DNA of 64,000 nucleotides from Moraxella sp035181385 (GCF_035181385.1 NZ_JAXCJK010000001.1:682001-746000); one strand, 5' to 3'. Shown: positions 32,561 through 42,285, counted from the stretch's first letter. Numbers and translations are program-made. The notes: a model not told the origin generated them from the sequence alone.

Positions 32561-33165
32561 AAAATTTTTCCTTGTAATTGGGTAAATTAAGTAACTAAAT
32601 TAAGTAACTAAGTTTTTTAAAGTGAAGGATTTTCATCAAACTATAACACAGAATACAAAAAACAACTCGGCTGGTTTTAGTAATCTAATAAATTTTTAAT
32701 TTTAACAATAATTTTAACAATCTAAGCAAGCCGTATTGATATTATGCCATTGTAGCAAAAAACAAGTTAAAAAGTAAAAACCTTACATAAGCACAACACA
32801 ATCATCAAACGACAAAGTCAAATCAAGTTTGATTTCATCTTATAAAAGCCAAAAGTTATAAAAGCCATAAGCTTTTAAATGAGCTTTAAACAAAAATTAG
32901 CACATCAAAGAAGTACACCAAATTAACCCTTTTTAATAACAAATAATAACAAATCAAGATTTTTTGTAAAAAAATATAAAAAAATTGTAAATTTTAGTGG
33001 AATTTATTACAAAAATATGGCAAATTGCAACAGGGAATTCATCTTCTTGGTTTTTTTGGTTAAAGTACTGTGTTCATGTAACTTTTACAGCACTTTTATG
33101 TTAATGAACCAACAATGAATGAATCATAATTTTATTTTAATATTCCAAAAAATCAAGGGAATACT
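32561..33165. other. Intergenic region lemA-alsT (605 bp)
   Basis: This divergent spacer is very AT-rich and holds no gene that I can support. Notable items are a 13-bp tandem duplication close to lemA (32583-32608), and a pair of TTATAAAAGCCA copies (32840-32851 and 32856-32867) followed by AT-rich sequence with A and T runs near 32960-33010. Promoters for both flanking genes must lie here, but none reaches a clear consensus. Confidence 0.5.
32583..32608. repeat. 13-bp perfect tandem duplication upstream of lemA
   Basis: TAAATTAAGTAAC occurs twice without a gap, starting 23 bp before the lemA start codon in the leader region. Confidence 0.8.
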
Positions 33166-34677
33166 ATGGAACAAATTATTGGTAGCCTAAATGGCATTAT
33201 TTGGAGTCCAGCACTGATTTATCTTTGCTTGGGTGCAGGCTTATTTTATTCTATCATCACTCGCTTTGTGCAGGTACGAATGCTCAAAGAGATGATCAGT
33301 CTGATGTTTAGTGGTGTAAAAAGTGCAGACGGCATATCATCTTTTCAAGCCTTTGTAGTGGCACTTGCCAACCGTGTCGGCGTAGGTAATATTGCAGGTG
33401 TGGCAGCGGCCATCGGCTTTGGTGGTCCATCGGCAGTATTTTGGATGTGGGTAGTGGCGTTTTTGGGTGCATCTACCGCTTATGCAGAATCTACCATGGC
33501 ACAAATTTATAAAGAACGCGACCCACTGACAGGTCAGTATCGTGGTGGCCCTGCTTATTATTTTGAAAAAGGACTGGGTCAAAAATGGTATGCCATTTTA
33601 TTTGCTGTCGCTGCCATCATTTCTTGTGGCGTATTCCTGCCTGGTGTACAAGCCAACGGTGTGGTTAGTGCTGTAACTCGTATCACAGGTGATGGCAACA
33701 TGATGAACTTTTTAGGCGCTGATGTTGGCACAAATCGTGTTATGGTCATGGCGGTTGTTGTTGCAATTTTGGCAATCATTACCATCGGTGGCATCAAGCG
33801 TATCGCACGCGTGGCTGAGTTTGTTGTACCATTCATGGCATTAGGCTATATTTTGCTTGCCCTACTGGTCATGGTCATGAACCTTGATAAAGTGCCTGCA
33901 ATATTTAGCCTGATCATGAGCGACATTTTTAACCCAATGGCAGGTCTTGGTGCGGCGATTGGCTGGGGTGTTAAGCGTGGGGTATATTCAAACGAAGCAG
34001 GACAAGGCACAGGCCCTCATCATGCTGGTGCAGCAGAAGTACAGCACCCCGCTCAACAAGGCCTAGTACAGGCATTCTCTGTGTATGTAGACACCTTGCT
34101 CGTTTGCTCTGCAACGGCATTCATGATTTTGACCATGGGTACTTATAATGTACAAGGCACTCTAGAACAAGGTCAATTCATTGTTCAGCATGTAGACCCT
34201 GCAATTGCTGAGATAGGTACGCCTGCTTTCACACAAATGGCATTAACTCAAACTTTTGGCCCATTTGGTGATTATTTCATCGCCATTGCCATTTTCTTTT
34301 TTGCTTTCACTACCATTTTGGCTTACTATTATATCGCCGAGGTCAATATTGCCTACCTCACTCGCAAAATGAGTACAGGCATACAAAAAGTGAGTATGTG
34401 GCTTCCAAAAATTACGGTGCTGGTATTTGTTGCATACGGCAGTGTCAATAGTGCAGGCTACATTTGGGATATGGGTGATGTTGGTGTAGGTATTACTGCT
34501 TGGCTTAATATTGTAGGCATTTTAGTCATGTTCTTTATGGCAAAACCAACCATCAGCTCACTAAAAGACTACGAAATGCAGAAAAAAGCTGGCGTAACCA
34601 ATTACACTTTTGACCCTATTAAATTGGGCATCAAAAACGCCACTTTCTGGGAAGAGCGTCTAAAAGAAAAAAGATAA
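33166..34677 (+). CDS. Alanine/glycine:sodium symporter (AGCS family)
   Basis: The 503-residue protein has about eleven membrane helices and the AGCS signatures: FQAFVVALANRVGVGNIAGVAAAIGFGGPSAVFWMWVVAFLGASTAYAEST, the GGPAYYFEKGLG loop and GWGVKRGVYSNEAGQGTGPHHAGAAEVQHPAQQGLVQAFSVYVDT. It imports alanine or glycine with sodium across the inner membrane. Length is normal. The start ATG follows GGGAATACT. It is a single-gene unit ending at the terminator near 34700. Confidence 0.95.
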   Translation: MEQIIGSLNGIIWSPALIYLCLGAGLFYSIITRFVQVRMLKEMISLMFSGVKSADGISSFQAFVVALANRVGVGNIAGVAAAIGFGGPSAVFWMWVVAFLGASTAYAESTMAQIYKERDPLTGQYRGGPAYYFEKGLGQKWYAILFAVAAIISCGVFLPGVQANGVVSAVTRITGDGNMMNFLGADVGTNRVMVMAVVVAILAIITIGGIKRIARVAEFVVPFMALGYILLALLVMVMNLDKVPAIFSLIMSDIFNPMAGLGAAIGWGVKRGVYSNEAGQGTGPHHAGAAEVQHPAQQGLVQAFSVYVDTLLVCSATAFMILTMGTYNVQGTLEQGQFIVQHVDPAIAEIGTPAFTQMALTQTFGPFGDYFIAIAIFFFAFTTILAYYYIAEVNIAYLTRKMSTGIQKVSMWLPKITVLVFVAYGSVNSAGYIWDMGDVGVGITAWLNIVGILVMFFMAKPTISSLKDYEMQKKAGVTNYTFDPIKLGIKNATFWEERLKEKR

Positions 34678-34696
34678 TCCTTTAAAAACCCTAAAA

Positions 34697-34730
34697 ATAA
34701 ATAAGCCCTCATCAATTGAGGGCTTATTTT
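34697..34730. terminator. Terminator of the AGCS symporter gene
   Basis: AATAAGCCCTCA (34700-34711) and TGAGGGCTTATT (34717-34728) form a perfect 12-bp stem with loop TCAAT, followed by TT. It may also serve dsbD on the other strand. Confidence 0.85.
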
Positions 34731-34809
34731 ACTTGTTTTTATAGTATTTAAAATGAAGATTTTAAATCAATACCAAAGTTATGTATTAAGCTTGCTTTCA
34801 TCAAGCTCA

Positions 34810-36882
34810 TCAAAAAGCTGTCAATGCACCTTCAAAATCCGCACGGTTTGTCTGCCCAAGCATCATCTTAACCAGTTTGCCATTTTTATACATCAGCAAC
34901 GCAGGAGGTCCGATGAGGTCATAACGCATCAGCAAAGCACGGCTTTCATCACTTGTCTCCGTGATATCAAATTTCACCACCTGCACATCAGCCATGCTCG
35001 CTGGGCGATGTGCAAACAACTCACGCTCCATAATACGACATTCAATACACCAATCGGCTGTAACATCTACCAACACTTTATCATGACTTGCCAAAATCCT
35101 ATCTAAATCAGCTAAGGTTGTGATATGGTGGTCCTGATGACCGATACTCTGATTTTGGTTTTTGTTCATCAAACCAAGTGGCTGCCAAGTATCGCTCGCT
35201 CCCATACTTGCACCCAATAACAGACAGGCCGTCCAAATGAATGCCAAGGCTGATACTGCCTTAAATGGTAGCTTAGCCAAATGCCACAGCCACACAGCCA
35301 CCACCGCAAACCATAATGCCCAAATAACAAGCACCACAGGCGATACAAAAACACGCTCAATCAAAGCAATCGCTACCGCAAACAAAAGCAACCCACAAAA
35401 CTCTTTCACCCGCACCATCCATGTACCTGCTTTTGGCATGAATCTGCCTTGTGCCATACCGATAAGCATGAGTGGAGCAGACAGACCAAGCCCAAGAGCA
35501 AACAACGCCAAAAAGCCAAACGCCACACTGCCACTTGTTGATACCGCCGCTAACGCCCCTGCCATCGGTGCCGACACACATGGGGATACCACAAGTGCCG
35601 ATAGCATTCCAGCTAAAAAACTTCCACCCAAACTGCCCAACTTACCGTCAGCAGACTGCGACGTGGTCTGTAATTTATCACGCAAAAATGCAGGAAGTCC
35701 CACCTTGATGGCATCAAACATATAAAAGCCAAGCACCACAAACAGCATTGCAAAGCCAATCAGTACAGTAGGGTTTTGCAAGTAACCAACAATATTTATC
35801 GTACGCCCAAACCATGCGATCAAAGCACCAAGCAATCCATAAGCCGTTGATACACCCACACCATAAGAGGCGGACAGTAGTAGCCCCTTTTTGCTATCAA
35901 CCCCGTCTTGGCGTGCAACAATATTTGCCACAATCGGAATCATTGGATAGACACACGGTGTAAATGCGAGGAGCAACCCTGCCAAAAACAACAAACCAAT
36001 CGCCAATACAGGTTTATCATGAATGCCAAAAACATCATCTTTTTGAATGCCATGACTGAGCTCATGATTTGCCAAACCATCAACAGTAGATGTATTGATA
36101 GGTGTATCATCAGCCAAGCTTATTGCACCATCGATATTACCATCATATGCACCGCTTACATCACCATCATCAGCAATATCATGATCATCGACTGGGCTTG
36201 GTGCAACAATGTTATTAGGGGTATTATTAGGCATGGTTGCAACTAATTTTTGTTGAATGCCTTGCTTGACATGATTGGCGTTATTAGATGCCAAATTGAC
36301 CGCCTGACTGGTTTGAGCTTGTGTACTTTTGGTTTGGTTGGTTGTAGATTGATCAGCTTGATCATTGACTGACTGCCAATCTGTCTTGGCATCTGTATTT
36401 GACAACGACAGATTAAACTTCGTTATTTCTGGCGGATAGCACAGCCCTGCCTTGGCACAGCCCTGCCAGCGTAAAGATGCAGGTGCATTGTTCGCCACGC
36501 CACTAAGTGTTGCACGAGCCACCACATCTTCTGCAAAGACCGCCACCTGTCCAAAACTTGGGTCATCAATCACTGTTGGTTCTTTATTGAATCGCCATGC
36601 CGACATTTTTACCCCACTTGGTAAATTAAGCACAATCTTATCACGATATACATAGTGATTTGGTGTTACCTTAAAAACAACCTCTACCTCATGATCATTA
36701 ACATCTACACTGACATTAAAAGCCTGATGCACGGGTAAAAATTTTTGTACTTTTTGACCAAATAAGCCTGACAGCTGAGCATTATCTGCCATCGTAGGCA
36801 TAGACATGAATAAAATAGAACTACAAAATGTGGCGACTGCCAATCTCTTGATGGTTTTGATGTGTTGATGAATATTACGCAT
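34810..36882 (-). CDS. dsbD: Thiol:disulfide interchange protein DsbD
   Basis: DsbD moves electrons from cytoplasmic thioredoxin to periplasmic DsbC and other partners. The 690-residue protein is longer than E. coli DsbD (about 565). Order: signal peptide (ending MADNA), N-terminal DsbD-alpha domain with redox pair in GCAKAGLCYPPE, a low-complexity hydrophilic linker of about 110 residues rich in Asn, Thr and Asp, the eight-helix membrane domain with FTPCVYPMIPI and VSPCVSAPMAGAL, and a C-terminal thioredoxin domain with active site DWCIECRIMER. The long linker is the unusual part. It lies alone between the symporter gene and the porin. Confidence 0.95.
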   Translation of the reverse strand: MRNIHQHIKTIKRLAVATFCSSILFMSMPTMADNAQLSGLFGQKVQKFLPVHQAFNVSVDVNDHEVEVVFKVTPNHYVYRDKIVLNLPSGVKMSAWRFNKEPTVIDDPSFGQVAVFAEDVVARATLSGVANNAPASLRWQGCAKAGLCYPPEITKFNLSLSNTDAKTDWQSVNDQADQSTTNQTKSTQAQTSQAVNLASNNANHVKQGIQQKLVATMPNNTPNNIVAPSPVDDHDIADDGDVSGAYDGNIDGAISLADDTPINTSTVDGLANHELSHGIQKDDVFGIHDKPVLAIGLLFLAGLLLAFTPCVYPMIPIVANIVARQDGVDSKKGLLLSASYGVGVSTAYGLLGALIAWFGRTINIVGYLQNPTVLIGFAMLFVVLGFYMFDAIKVGLPAFLRDKLQTTSQSADGKLGSLGGSFLAGMLSALVVSPCVSAPMAGALAAVSTSGSVAFGFLALFALGLGLSAPLMLIGMAQGRFMPKAGTWMVRVKEFCGLLLFAVAIALIERVFVSPVVLVIWALWFAVVAVWLWHLAKLPFKAVSALAFIWTACLLLGASMGASDTWQPLGLMNKNQNQSIGHQDHHITTLADLDRILASHDKVLVDVTADWCIECRIMERELFAHRPASMADVQVVKFDITETSDESRALLMRYDLIGPPALLMYKNGKLVKMMLGQTNRADFEGALTAF

Positions 36883-37093
36883 TGGTTAGAACCGAATATG
36901 TTAATGGTTTGTTATGAATGGTTTATTATAACATTATTTTAATGGTTGCCAGCTTGGCATGACATCATAAATATGACTAATAACAATAATAAAAAAACCA
37001 AGCAACAAAAATGTTACATAGTCTTTATTGTTGCTAACAATACTAGCACGCCAATACAGATCAAGCATTTTTATAAAATATCAAAATACAGCC

Positions 37094-37128
37094 AAAAAAA
37101 ACCCACTCAAAAACGAGTGGGTTTTTTG
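37094..37128 (-). terminator. Terminator of the porin gene
   Basis: CCCACTC (37102-37108) and GAGTGGG (37115-37121) are flanked by A and T runs; on the minus strand eight T follow the stem. Confidence 0.9.
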
Positions 37129-37148
37129 ATATAAGATTCTAAACCAAA

Positions 37149-38099
37149 TTAGAACTTATATTCAACGCCAGCACCGATGCCGTATGCGTTAGTATTTTTA
37201 TCATCTGCTTTTTTAGAAGCTTGGTAAGCACCATAGATATGACCTGTGGTTGCTTTGTTAAATGCGTATTTACCACCAACTGCAATGCGTTGTTTTTTGG
37301 TATCTTTAATACCTTTAGTATTATTAACAAAATCTAGCTGACCATAAGTGGTGAAAGGTGTTTGAGCCACTTTGTAGTTAGCAGACAGCGTGAACGCATT
37401 TTCGTTGTTTTTAGTGTTAAAATCAGTATTTTGATACAATGCACCTGCAGTCAACACTGGGCTGATGGCATAAGCACCGCTCACACGAGTCGCCTTGCTA
37501 GCTTCGCCATCTTGAACTTGAACATAGCTTGCACCAACTTTAAATGGAGCGTCAGTTGGTTCATACTTAGCACCAATACCAAATGATTCGCGTTTTGCAT
37601 TTAGTTCGTTCACTGCATACATGCCCATGAACTGCAAACCGTTACGCTCTGGTGAGAAGTAAGCAACAGCATTGTTTACGCGGTCAGCATCATAAGAGGC
37701 CAATACATTGTTACCGCCAACTGGCTTACCTGCAGTAACATTGGCATAGTCAACATAACCATCAATACCAGAAATACGACCAGCTACCAAAGTACCGTAT
37801 TGCTTGTTTGCAAGACCTAGATAAGTGTCACGAGGGCTAAACTGAACTGATCTTTCGTTGTCAATACCGACACCGTATTCTAGTTGATACACTAGGTCAG
37901 TATTAGCACTTAGAGCTTCGCCACCCTTAATGCCAATGCGTGAACCAACAGAGTTTAGTTCAGTTTTTAAGTTTTTGTTGTCGCCATTGTCATCTTTCAC
38001 ATCAAGAGTTAGGAACGCTTTACCGTAAACTTGAGGCGCAGCTTGTGCAGCTGTGATAGATAAAGCAGCGACGGCTGATGCTAAAAGTAGTTTTTTCAT
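37149..38099 (-). CDS. Outer-membrane porin, M35-like
   Basis: The 316-residue protein starts with a signal peptide (MKKLLLASAVAALSITAAQA, cleavage before APQVYG) and is a Gram-negative porin with alternating strands, for example YGKAFLTLDVKDD, GIKGGEALSANTDLVYQLEYGVGI, YLGLANKQYGTLVAGRISG and a C-terminal aromatic residue in IGAGVEYKF, the outer-membrane insertion signal. It resembles the general porin M35 of Moraxella catarrhalis by overall pattern. The ATG at 38099 has a GGAGAAACCC ribosome binding site; a GTG four codons upstream is less likely. The gene is monocistronic with a strong terminator. Confidence 0.92.
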   Translation of the reverse strand: MKKLLLASAVAALSITAAQAAPQVYGKAFLTLDVKDDNGDNKNLKTELNSVGSRIGIKGGEALSANTDLVYQLEYGVGIDNERSVQFSPRDTYLGLANKQYGTLVAGRISGIDGYVDYANVTAGKPVGGNNVLASYDADRVNNAVAYFSPERNGLQFMGMYAVNELNAKRESFGIGAKYEPTDAPFKVGASYVQVQDGEASKATRVSGAYAISPVLTAGALYQNTDFNTKNNENAFTLSANYKVAQTPFTTYGQLDFVNNTKGIKDTKKQRIAVGGKYAFNKATTGHIYGAYQASKKADDKNTNAYGIGAGVEYKF

Positions 38100-38658
38100 G
38101 GGTTTCTCCACATTACATTTTTAGTTGGGTCGCTAAAGCTGCGCCCAATGCAGGTAATGAACGATTCATTCTCTGCGAGATTGCTTTCTTTAATGAAATA
38201 AAAAGAATGACAAATATTTTCTTTGGTAACAACCTTAAAGATAATACTTGCCAAATCCTTACTTCGGCTAATAGAATACCAATTTTGACATATTTTGCAA
38301 CACCTTTTTAATCATAATTTTTAATATTTTTATCAGTTTTAAATTTTTATCATAAAAATCAATAAGTTAAAATTTATTCTTCATTCATATTTTTTTGTTA
38401 ATATTAAGATAAATTCTTATTTCACACATTATCTGCACTCAGCCAGCTCTCAGATTCATCACGATTTTAACATTTTTACATAAATCCAGCACTGATTATT
38501 TCAAAAAAAGATATTAAATATGTTAAAATAATCATCGTATTGTAATATTATTAAGTCATGTTAAGCCATTTTTTACATGGACATAACAAATATTTACATC
38601 ATAAATATTTACATCACATTGTTCAATCAGCCAATTTTAACCAATCAGACAATCCATC
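38100..38658 (+). other. Intergenic region porin-miaE (559 bp)
   Basis: An AT-rich divergent spacer that must hold the porin and miaE promoters. Recognisable items are one copy of CTTGCCAAATC (38247-38257) and a 15-bp tandem duplication AAATATTTACATCAT (38588-38617, one mismatch). No convincing gene: an open frame at 38558-38833 overlaps miaE in another frame. Confidence 0.5.
38588..38617 (+). repeat. 15-bp tandem duplication upstream of miaE
   Basis: AAATATTTACATCAT is directly followed by AAATATTTACATCAC, starting about 70 bp before the miaE start codon. Confidence 0.75.
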
Positions 38659-39348
38659 ATGCAACACCATTCAAACACCATCAGCAATATCAGTAGTGAT
38701 GACGATTTGGCCAACATCACAACACACACCAAAGCCACCACCGACATCAGCCACATTCATCAATTTTTGGGTGTACGCACCTCTGATAAATGGCTGTCTG
38801 TTGCCAAAAATAACCTACCGCTACTCATGCTAGACCATGCCAACTGCGAGAAAAAAGCAGCAGGTACGGCGATGAATCTCATCTTTCGTTATGAATTTCA
38901 CCGTGAGTTACAACAAAAACTTGCTCAGCTGGTGCGTGAAGAAATGCTACACTATGAGCAAGTATTGGCACTCATGAAAGAACGAGACATTGCATGGTCG
39001 CCTTTACCTGCTGGTCGCTATGCCAAAGGACTGCTCAAACATAAACGAACATGGGAACCTGCAGCAATGGTTGATGTACTGATTGTAGGAGCGTTTATTG
39101 AAGCTCGTTCATGCGAACGGTTCTCGGCATTGGCAGATGTCATTGATGATGAAAAATTAGCAAGATACTACAAGTATCTTTTAAAATCTGAAAGCCGCCA
39201 CTATGAGGATTATATCCAATTGGCTCAGTCAATCACCGATGAAAACATCGATGAGCGAGTAGATTTCTTTCGTGAAGTAGAAGCCGAGTTGATTGAGAGC
39301 CCCGATGAGGAGCTTAGATTTCATAGCGGTGTACCAAATTGGATATGA
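38659..39348 (+). CDS. miaE: tRNA-(ms2io6A37) hydroxylase MiaE
   Basis: MiaE is a non-haem diiron monooxygenase that hydroxylates the isopentenyl group of 2-methylthio-N6-isopentenyl-A37 in tRNA. The 229-residue protein has the conserved DKWLSVAKNNLPLLMLDHANCEKKAAGTAMNLIFRY, then VREEMLHYEQVLALM, FIEARSCERF and LLKSESRHYEDYI, with the Glu and His residues expected to bind the two irons. The first 40 residues (His/Asn/Thr-rich) are poorly conserved; no ribosome binding site marks the start, which could lie somewhat later. It is a single gene converging on lrgB. Confidence 0.93.
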   Translation: MQHHSNTISNISSDDDLANITTHTKATTDISHIHQFLGVRTSDKWLSVAKNNLPLLMLDHANCEKKAAGTAMNLIFRYEFHRELQQKLAQLVREEMLHYEQVLALMKERDIAWSPLPAGRYAKGLLKHKRTWEPAAMVDVLIVGAFIEARSCERFSALADVIDDEKLARYYKYLLKSESRHYEDYIQLAQSITDENIDERVDFFREVEAELIESPDEELRFHSGVPNWI

Positions 39349-39363
39349 TACCGCCAAATATCT

Positions 39364-39395
39364 AAATGTGATGACAGCCTGCGGTCATCACATTT
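39364..39395. terminator. Terminator shared by miaE and lrgB
   Basis: AAATGTGATGAC (39364-39375) and GTCATCACATTT (39384-39395) form a perfect 12-bp stem with loop AGCCTGCG. The T run is short. Confidence 0.65.
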
Positions 39396-39419
39396 ACCAA
39401 ATCGCTATTTAACCAAGCT

Positions 39420-40124
39420 TTAACCAAGCAGTGCCACAACGACCACAGGCAACCATACTGCCGTAACCAATCCATTAATCGCCAGACCAAATGCCGCATA
39501 ACGCCCTGCCGTTGGGCTTATCGTCCATGCCTCTACTGTGCCAATCGCATGGGCAACCAAACCAAGTGCCAGACCTTTTGCCCTATCATCTGTAACATTT
39601 TTAAATAAAATTCGGCACAGTCCTGCACCCAAAATACCCGAAACAATAATGATCAGATTTGCCATCACAAGTGGTGCATCAATGATTTGAGCGACAGACA
39701 GACCAACTGGTGTGGTTACCGAACGAGTAGCAAACGCAAGAATACTTTGCATATTTAGGCCGACAAAATACGCCAGCAACATTGGCACCAAAGCCCCAAC
39801 CAGACTTGCCAAAAATACAATCATGGACAGTTTTTTGATGGGCAATCCCTTAAAATTCATGCCTGCAAGCGGAACAGCAAGCAGTACTGTGCTATAACCG
39901 AGTAAGCGGTCAAATACCACCTTAGCATTGGCATAATAAAGCTCATATGGCAATCTGATGACAAATAAAATGGCCAGCGTCAAAACAATGGCAATGATGA
40001 TCATGGGTACGCCGCGAATGTACTTGTTCAGATATCGCAAAACATATTTAGCACCAATATGAGCAATCAGCGTAATGACAAAAGCAATAAAAATCGTGGT
40101 GCCATCAAGTGTGGTGTTAGGCAT
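39420..40124 (-). CDS. lrgB: LrgB-family membrane protein
   Basis: The 234-residue protein has about seven hydrophobic segments and LrgB signatures such as ILAFATRSVTTPVGLSVAQIIDAPL and ALGLVAHAIGTVEAWTISPTAGRYAAFGLAINGLVTAVWLP. LrgA/LrgB (CidA/CidB) pairs are holin-like or transport proteins implicated in murein hydrolase control and pyruvate or glycolate handling. I set the start at ATG 40124, which has a GGAG-type ribosome binding site and overlaps lrgA by eight bases; longer extensions inside lrgA are rejected. Confidence 0.9.
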   Translation of the reverse strand: MPNTTLDGTTIFIAFVITLIAHIGAKYVLRYLNKYIRGVPMIIIAIVLTLAILFVIRLPYELYYANAKVVFDRLLGYSTVLLAVPLAGMNFKGLPIKKLSMIVFLASLVGALVPMLLAYFVGLNMQSILAFATRSVTTPVGLSVAQIIDAPLVMANLIIIVSGILGAGLCRILFKNVTDDRAKGLALGLVAHAIGTVEAWTISPTAGRYAAFGLAINGLVTAVWLPVVVVALLG

Positions 40125-40542
40125 GACCCTCTCCTTCATTATTGATTTGGTCATTTTTTAGCCATTTTTCAGATAATTTGGCAAATGCCCACAATGGCAC
40201 CACAGTGCTGGCAATAATCACAAAAGATACCGCCAGCAAATCCGCTCCCAACCCAAACAGCAAAACGCCCGCCCCTGCTGATACGGGCAAGAAAGCAAAG
40301 CCACTATCTACAAGTAGTACACTGGCCGATGATGACAGCCAATTTGGCAGACCGCCTCTCATCAATCTGACTGCCAACAATCCGACAAATAACGACACCA
40401 AGCCAACAATGTTGGTTGCAGTTGGTATGCCAAAAGCAGTACAAACGACCAACGCCAGCTCACGCACACAGATAACAATGGCAACTGTCGCTAACATACC
40501 AAACCAAAAGACAGGCGACTTGGTCAAATAAGGCGATTTCAT
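40117..40542 (-). CDS. lrgA: LrgA/CidA-family holin-like membrane protein
   Basis: The 141-residue protein has four hydrophobic helices with the LrgA pattern: FGIPTATNIVGLVSLFVGLLAVR and SSSASVLLVDSGFAFLPVSAGAGVLLFG. It is the expected partner of LrgB and is translationally coupled to it. The start at ATG 40542 has a GGAAG ribosome binding site; an upstream TTG start at 40602 is unlikely. No LytSR or LysR-type regulator lies beside the pair. Confidence 0.85.
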   Translation of the reverse strand: MKSPYLTKSPVFWFGMLATVAIVICVRELALVVCTAFGIPTATNIVGLVSLFVGLLAVRLMRGGLPNWLSSSASVLLVDSGFAFLPVSAGAGVLLFGLGADLLAVSFVIIASTVVPLWAFAKLSEKWLKNDQINNEGEGHA

Positions 40543-40684
40543 GGTCTTCCTTGTGGGTGATGAGTATTTTTCTATTAAAGCACTATCTATTATTACGGTC
40601 AAGCCACAAAGACCAATTTAAAAAAATATTTGTTATTTTATAATAAAATGATGACTTACAAGAAAATTTAAGGTATTAAAAAAG

Positions 40685-40726
40685 TGCAAAAAAACCACCT
40701 AATATTAAAAAGGCGGTTTTTTGTAC
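40685..40726 (-). terminator. Terminator of hflX
   Basis: On the minus strand a stem of AAAAAACCGCC against GGTGGTTTTTT (one G-U pair) is followed by T residues; on the plus strand the same position is an A-C mismatch, so it favours the minus strand. Confidence 0.7.
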
Positions 40727-40788
40727 TTAATGATTTACTTTTTGTATATTTACCACAAAACCTATCATAAAAAGACGAATCTATCAAT

Positions 40789-42171
40789 CTACCAACAAAA
40801 AGGGTCTAGCCCATCATTGTCATTATCTTTTTTAATATCCACCCTTTCAAACTCTTCTAAAACTGGCATCAAAGTACTCGCCTGATGCGGTGGCAAAACA
40901 TCAAAAGGGTTTAGATGATATTTACCAAGCAGTTCTTTTAGCTTGGCAGGGGCAAGACGAATTGTCAGCATCTCATACCCTGTTTCATCAAATTGACCAT
41001 GAGTAATGACATCAAGCTCATGTAAAGCATTTTTAAATTGACCTGCATCATGTGGTAAAGTAAGATTAAATTCAGACAAATCACCAACCAGCAACTCTTG
41101 CACCGCTTGGGTCAGCTCATTCATACCAAGACCTACACGAGCCGAAACATAAACACGAGATGGCACCCCTTTTTCTTTATAATGAATGGTGGGCTGTTCT
41201 GCAGTTTTGTCAATTTTATTATGCACAAGAAGCACAGGGGCTGTTGCACCAATTTCATCTAGCACCGCATTGACTGCATCAATTTGTTCGTGCATATCAG
41301 GACTACTACCATCGATGATGTGCAAGAGCAAATCCGCCTCCAAAGTCTCCTCCAAAGTAGCATGAAAGCTCTCCACAAGCTCATGTGGCAAATGACGCAC
41401 AAAGCCTACCGTATCAGCCAAGACAACCTTGCCCACGCCTGCCCATTTGACCTGGCGTAGCGTGGGATCTAGTGTGGCAAAAAGCTGGTCGGCGGCATAA
41501 ATATTGTCATCGGCAAGCAGATTAAAGAGCGTGGATTTTCCAGCATTGGTATAGCCAACAAGCGATATGGTAGGAATGTCGGATTTTTGGCGTTTGGCAC
41601 GCCCCTGCAGACGAGTTTGTTTGACTTTATCTAGCTTATTTTTTAATTGATTAACCCGAATTTGCAAAAGCCTGCGATCGGTTTCAAGCTGTGTTTCACC
41701 TGGTCCACGCAAACCGATACCGCCTTTTTGACGCTCCAAATGTGTCCAACCACGCACCAACCGAGTGGCAAGATGAGACAACTGAGCAAGCTCCACTTGC
41801 AACTTACCCTCATAGGTTCTAGCACGCTGAGCAAAAATATCTAAAATCAAGCCTGTGCGATCAAGTACTCGGCATTCTACCAAAGCTTCTAGGTTACGCT
41901 CCTGACTGGGCGATAAATCATGATTAAAAATCACAATATCTGCCTCATGTTGCTTTACCGCCTGAGCGATTTCCTCCGCCTTGCCTGTGCCAACAAAATA
42001 TTTGGCATGGGGCTTATTGCGACCCCCTGTAATGATTTTAAGTTCGTTTGCCCCTGCTGAATGCACCAGCAAGCGAAATTCTTCTAAATCATCAGGATCA
42101 ATCATCTCACGAATGTCAAGATGTACCAATATGGCGTTTTCTCCGCCCTCATGTCTTTCAAAATATTGCAA
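40789..42171 (-). CDS. hflX: Ribosome-associated GTPase HflX
   Basis: HflX splits stalled or heat-damaged ribosomes. The 460-residue protein has the N-terminal HflX domain with GTGKAEEIAQAV and VIFNHDLSPSQERNLEALVECRVLDRTGLILDIFAQRARTYEGKLQVELAQL, the conserved GIGLRGPGETQLETDRR linker, and a G domain with G1 VGYTNAGKSTLFN, G3 DTVGFVRHLP and G4 HNKID. The C-terminal tail is acidic and low-complexity. No hfq is adjacent in this window, unlike in E. coli where hfq and hflX are neighbours. Confidence 0.96.
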   Translation of the reverse strand: MQYFERHEGGENAILVHLDIREMIDPDDLEEFRLLVHSAGANELKIITGGRNKPHAKYFVGTGKAEEIAQAVKQHEADIVIFNHDLSPSQERNLEALVECRVLDRTGLILDIFAQRARTYEGKLQVELAQLSHLATRLVRGWTHLERQKGGIGLRGPGETQLETDRRLLQIRVNQLKNKLDKVKQTRLQGRAKRQKSDIPTISLVGYTNAGKSTLFNLLADDNIYAADQLFATLDPTLRQVKWAGVGKVVLADTVGFVRHLPHELVESFHATLEETLEADLLLHIIDGSSPDMHEQIDAVNAVLDEIGATAPVLLVHNKIDKTAEQPTIHYKEKGVPSRVYVSARVGLGMNELTQAVQELLVGDLSEFNLTLPHDAGQFKNALHELDVITHGQFDETGYEMLTIRLAPAKLKELLGKYHLNPFDVLPPHQASTLMPVLEEFERVDIKKDNDNDGLDPFCW

Positions 42172-42285
42172 AGAGTTTCCTTGTAAAAGTTCTTAAAATC
42201 ACAATATAACCAAAATTAGGATATTATGATATAACAGACAACCTAAATTGTGATATTATGATGGATTTCAAGTTTTTATTGTACC

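Noticed and set aside
35162..35725. 187-codon plus-strand open frame inside dsbD
   Set aside because: It is antisense to the conserved membrane domain of DsbD and reflects codon bias of hydrophobic residues.
38558..38833. 91-codon open frame overlapping the start of miaE
   Set aside because: It lies in a different frame from the clear MiaE coding sequence and its His-rich start comes from the AT-rich tandem repeat.
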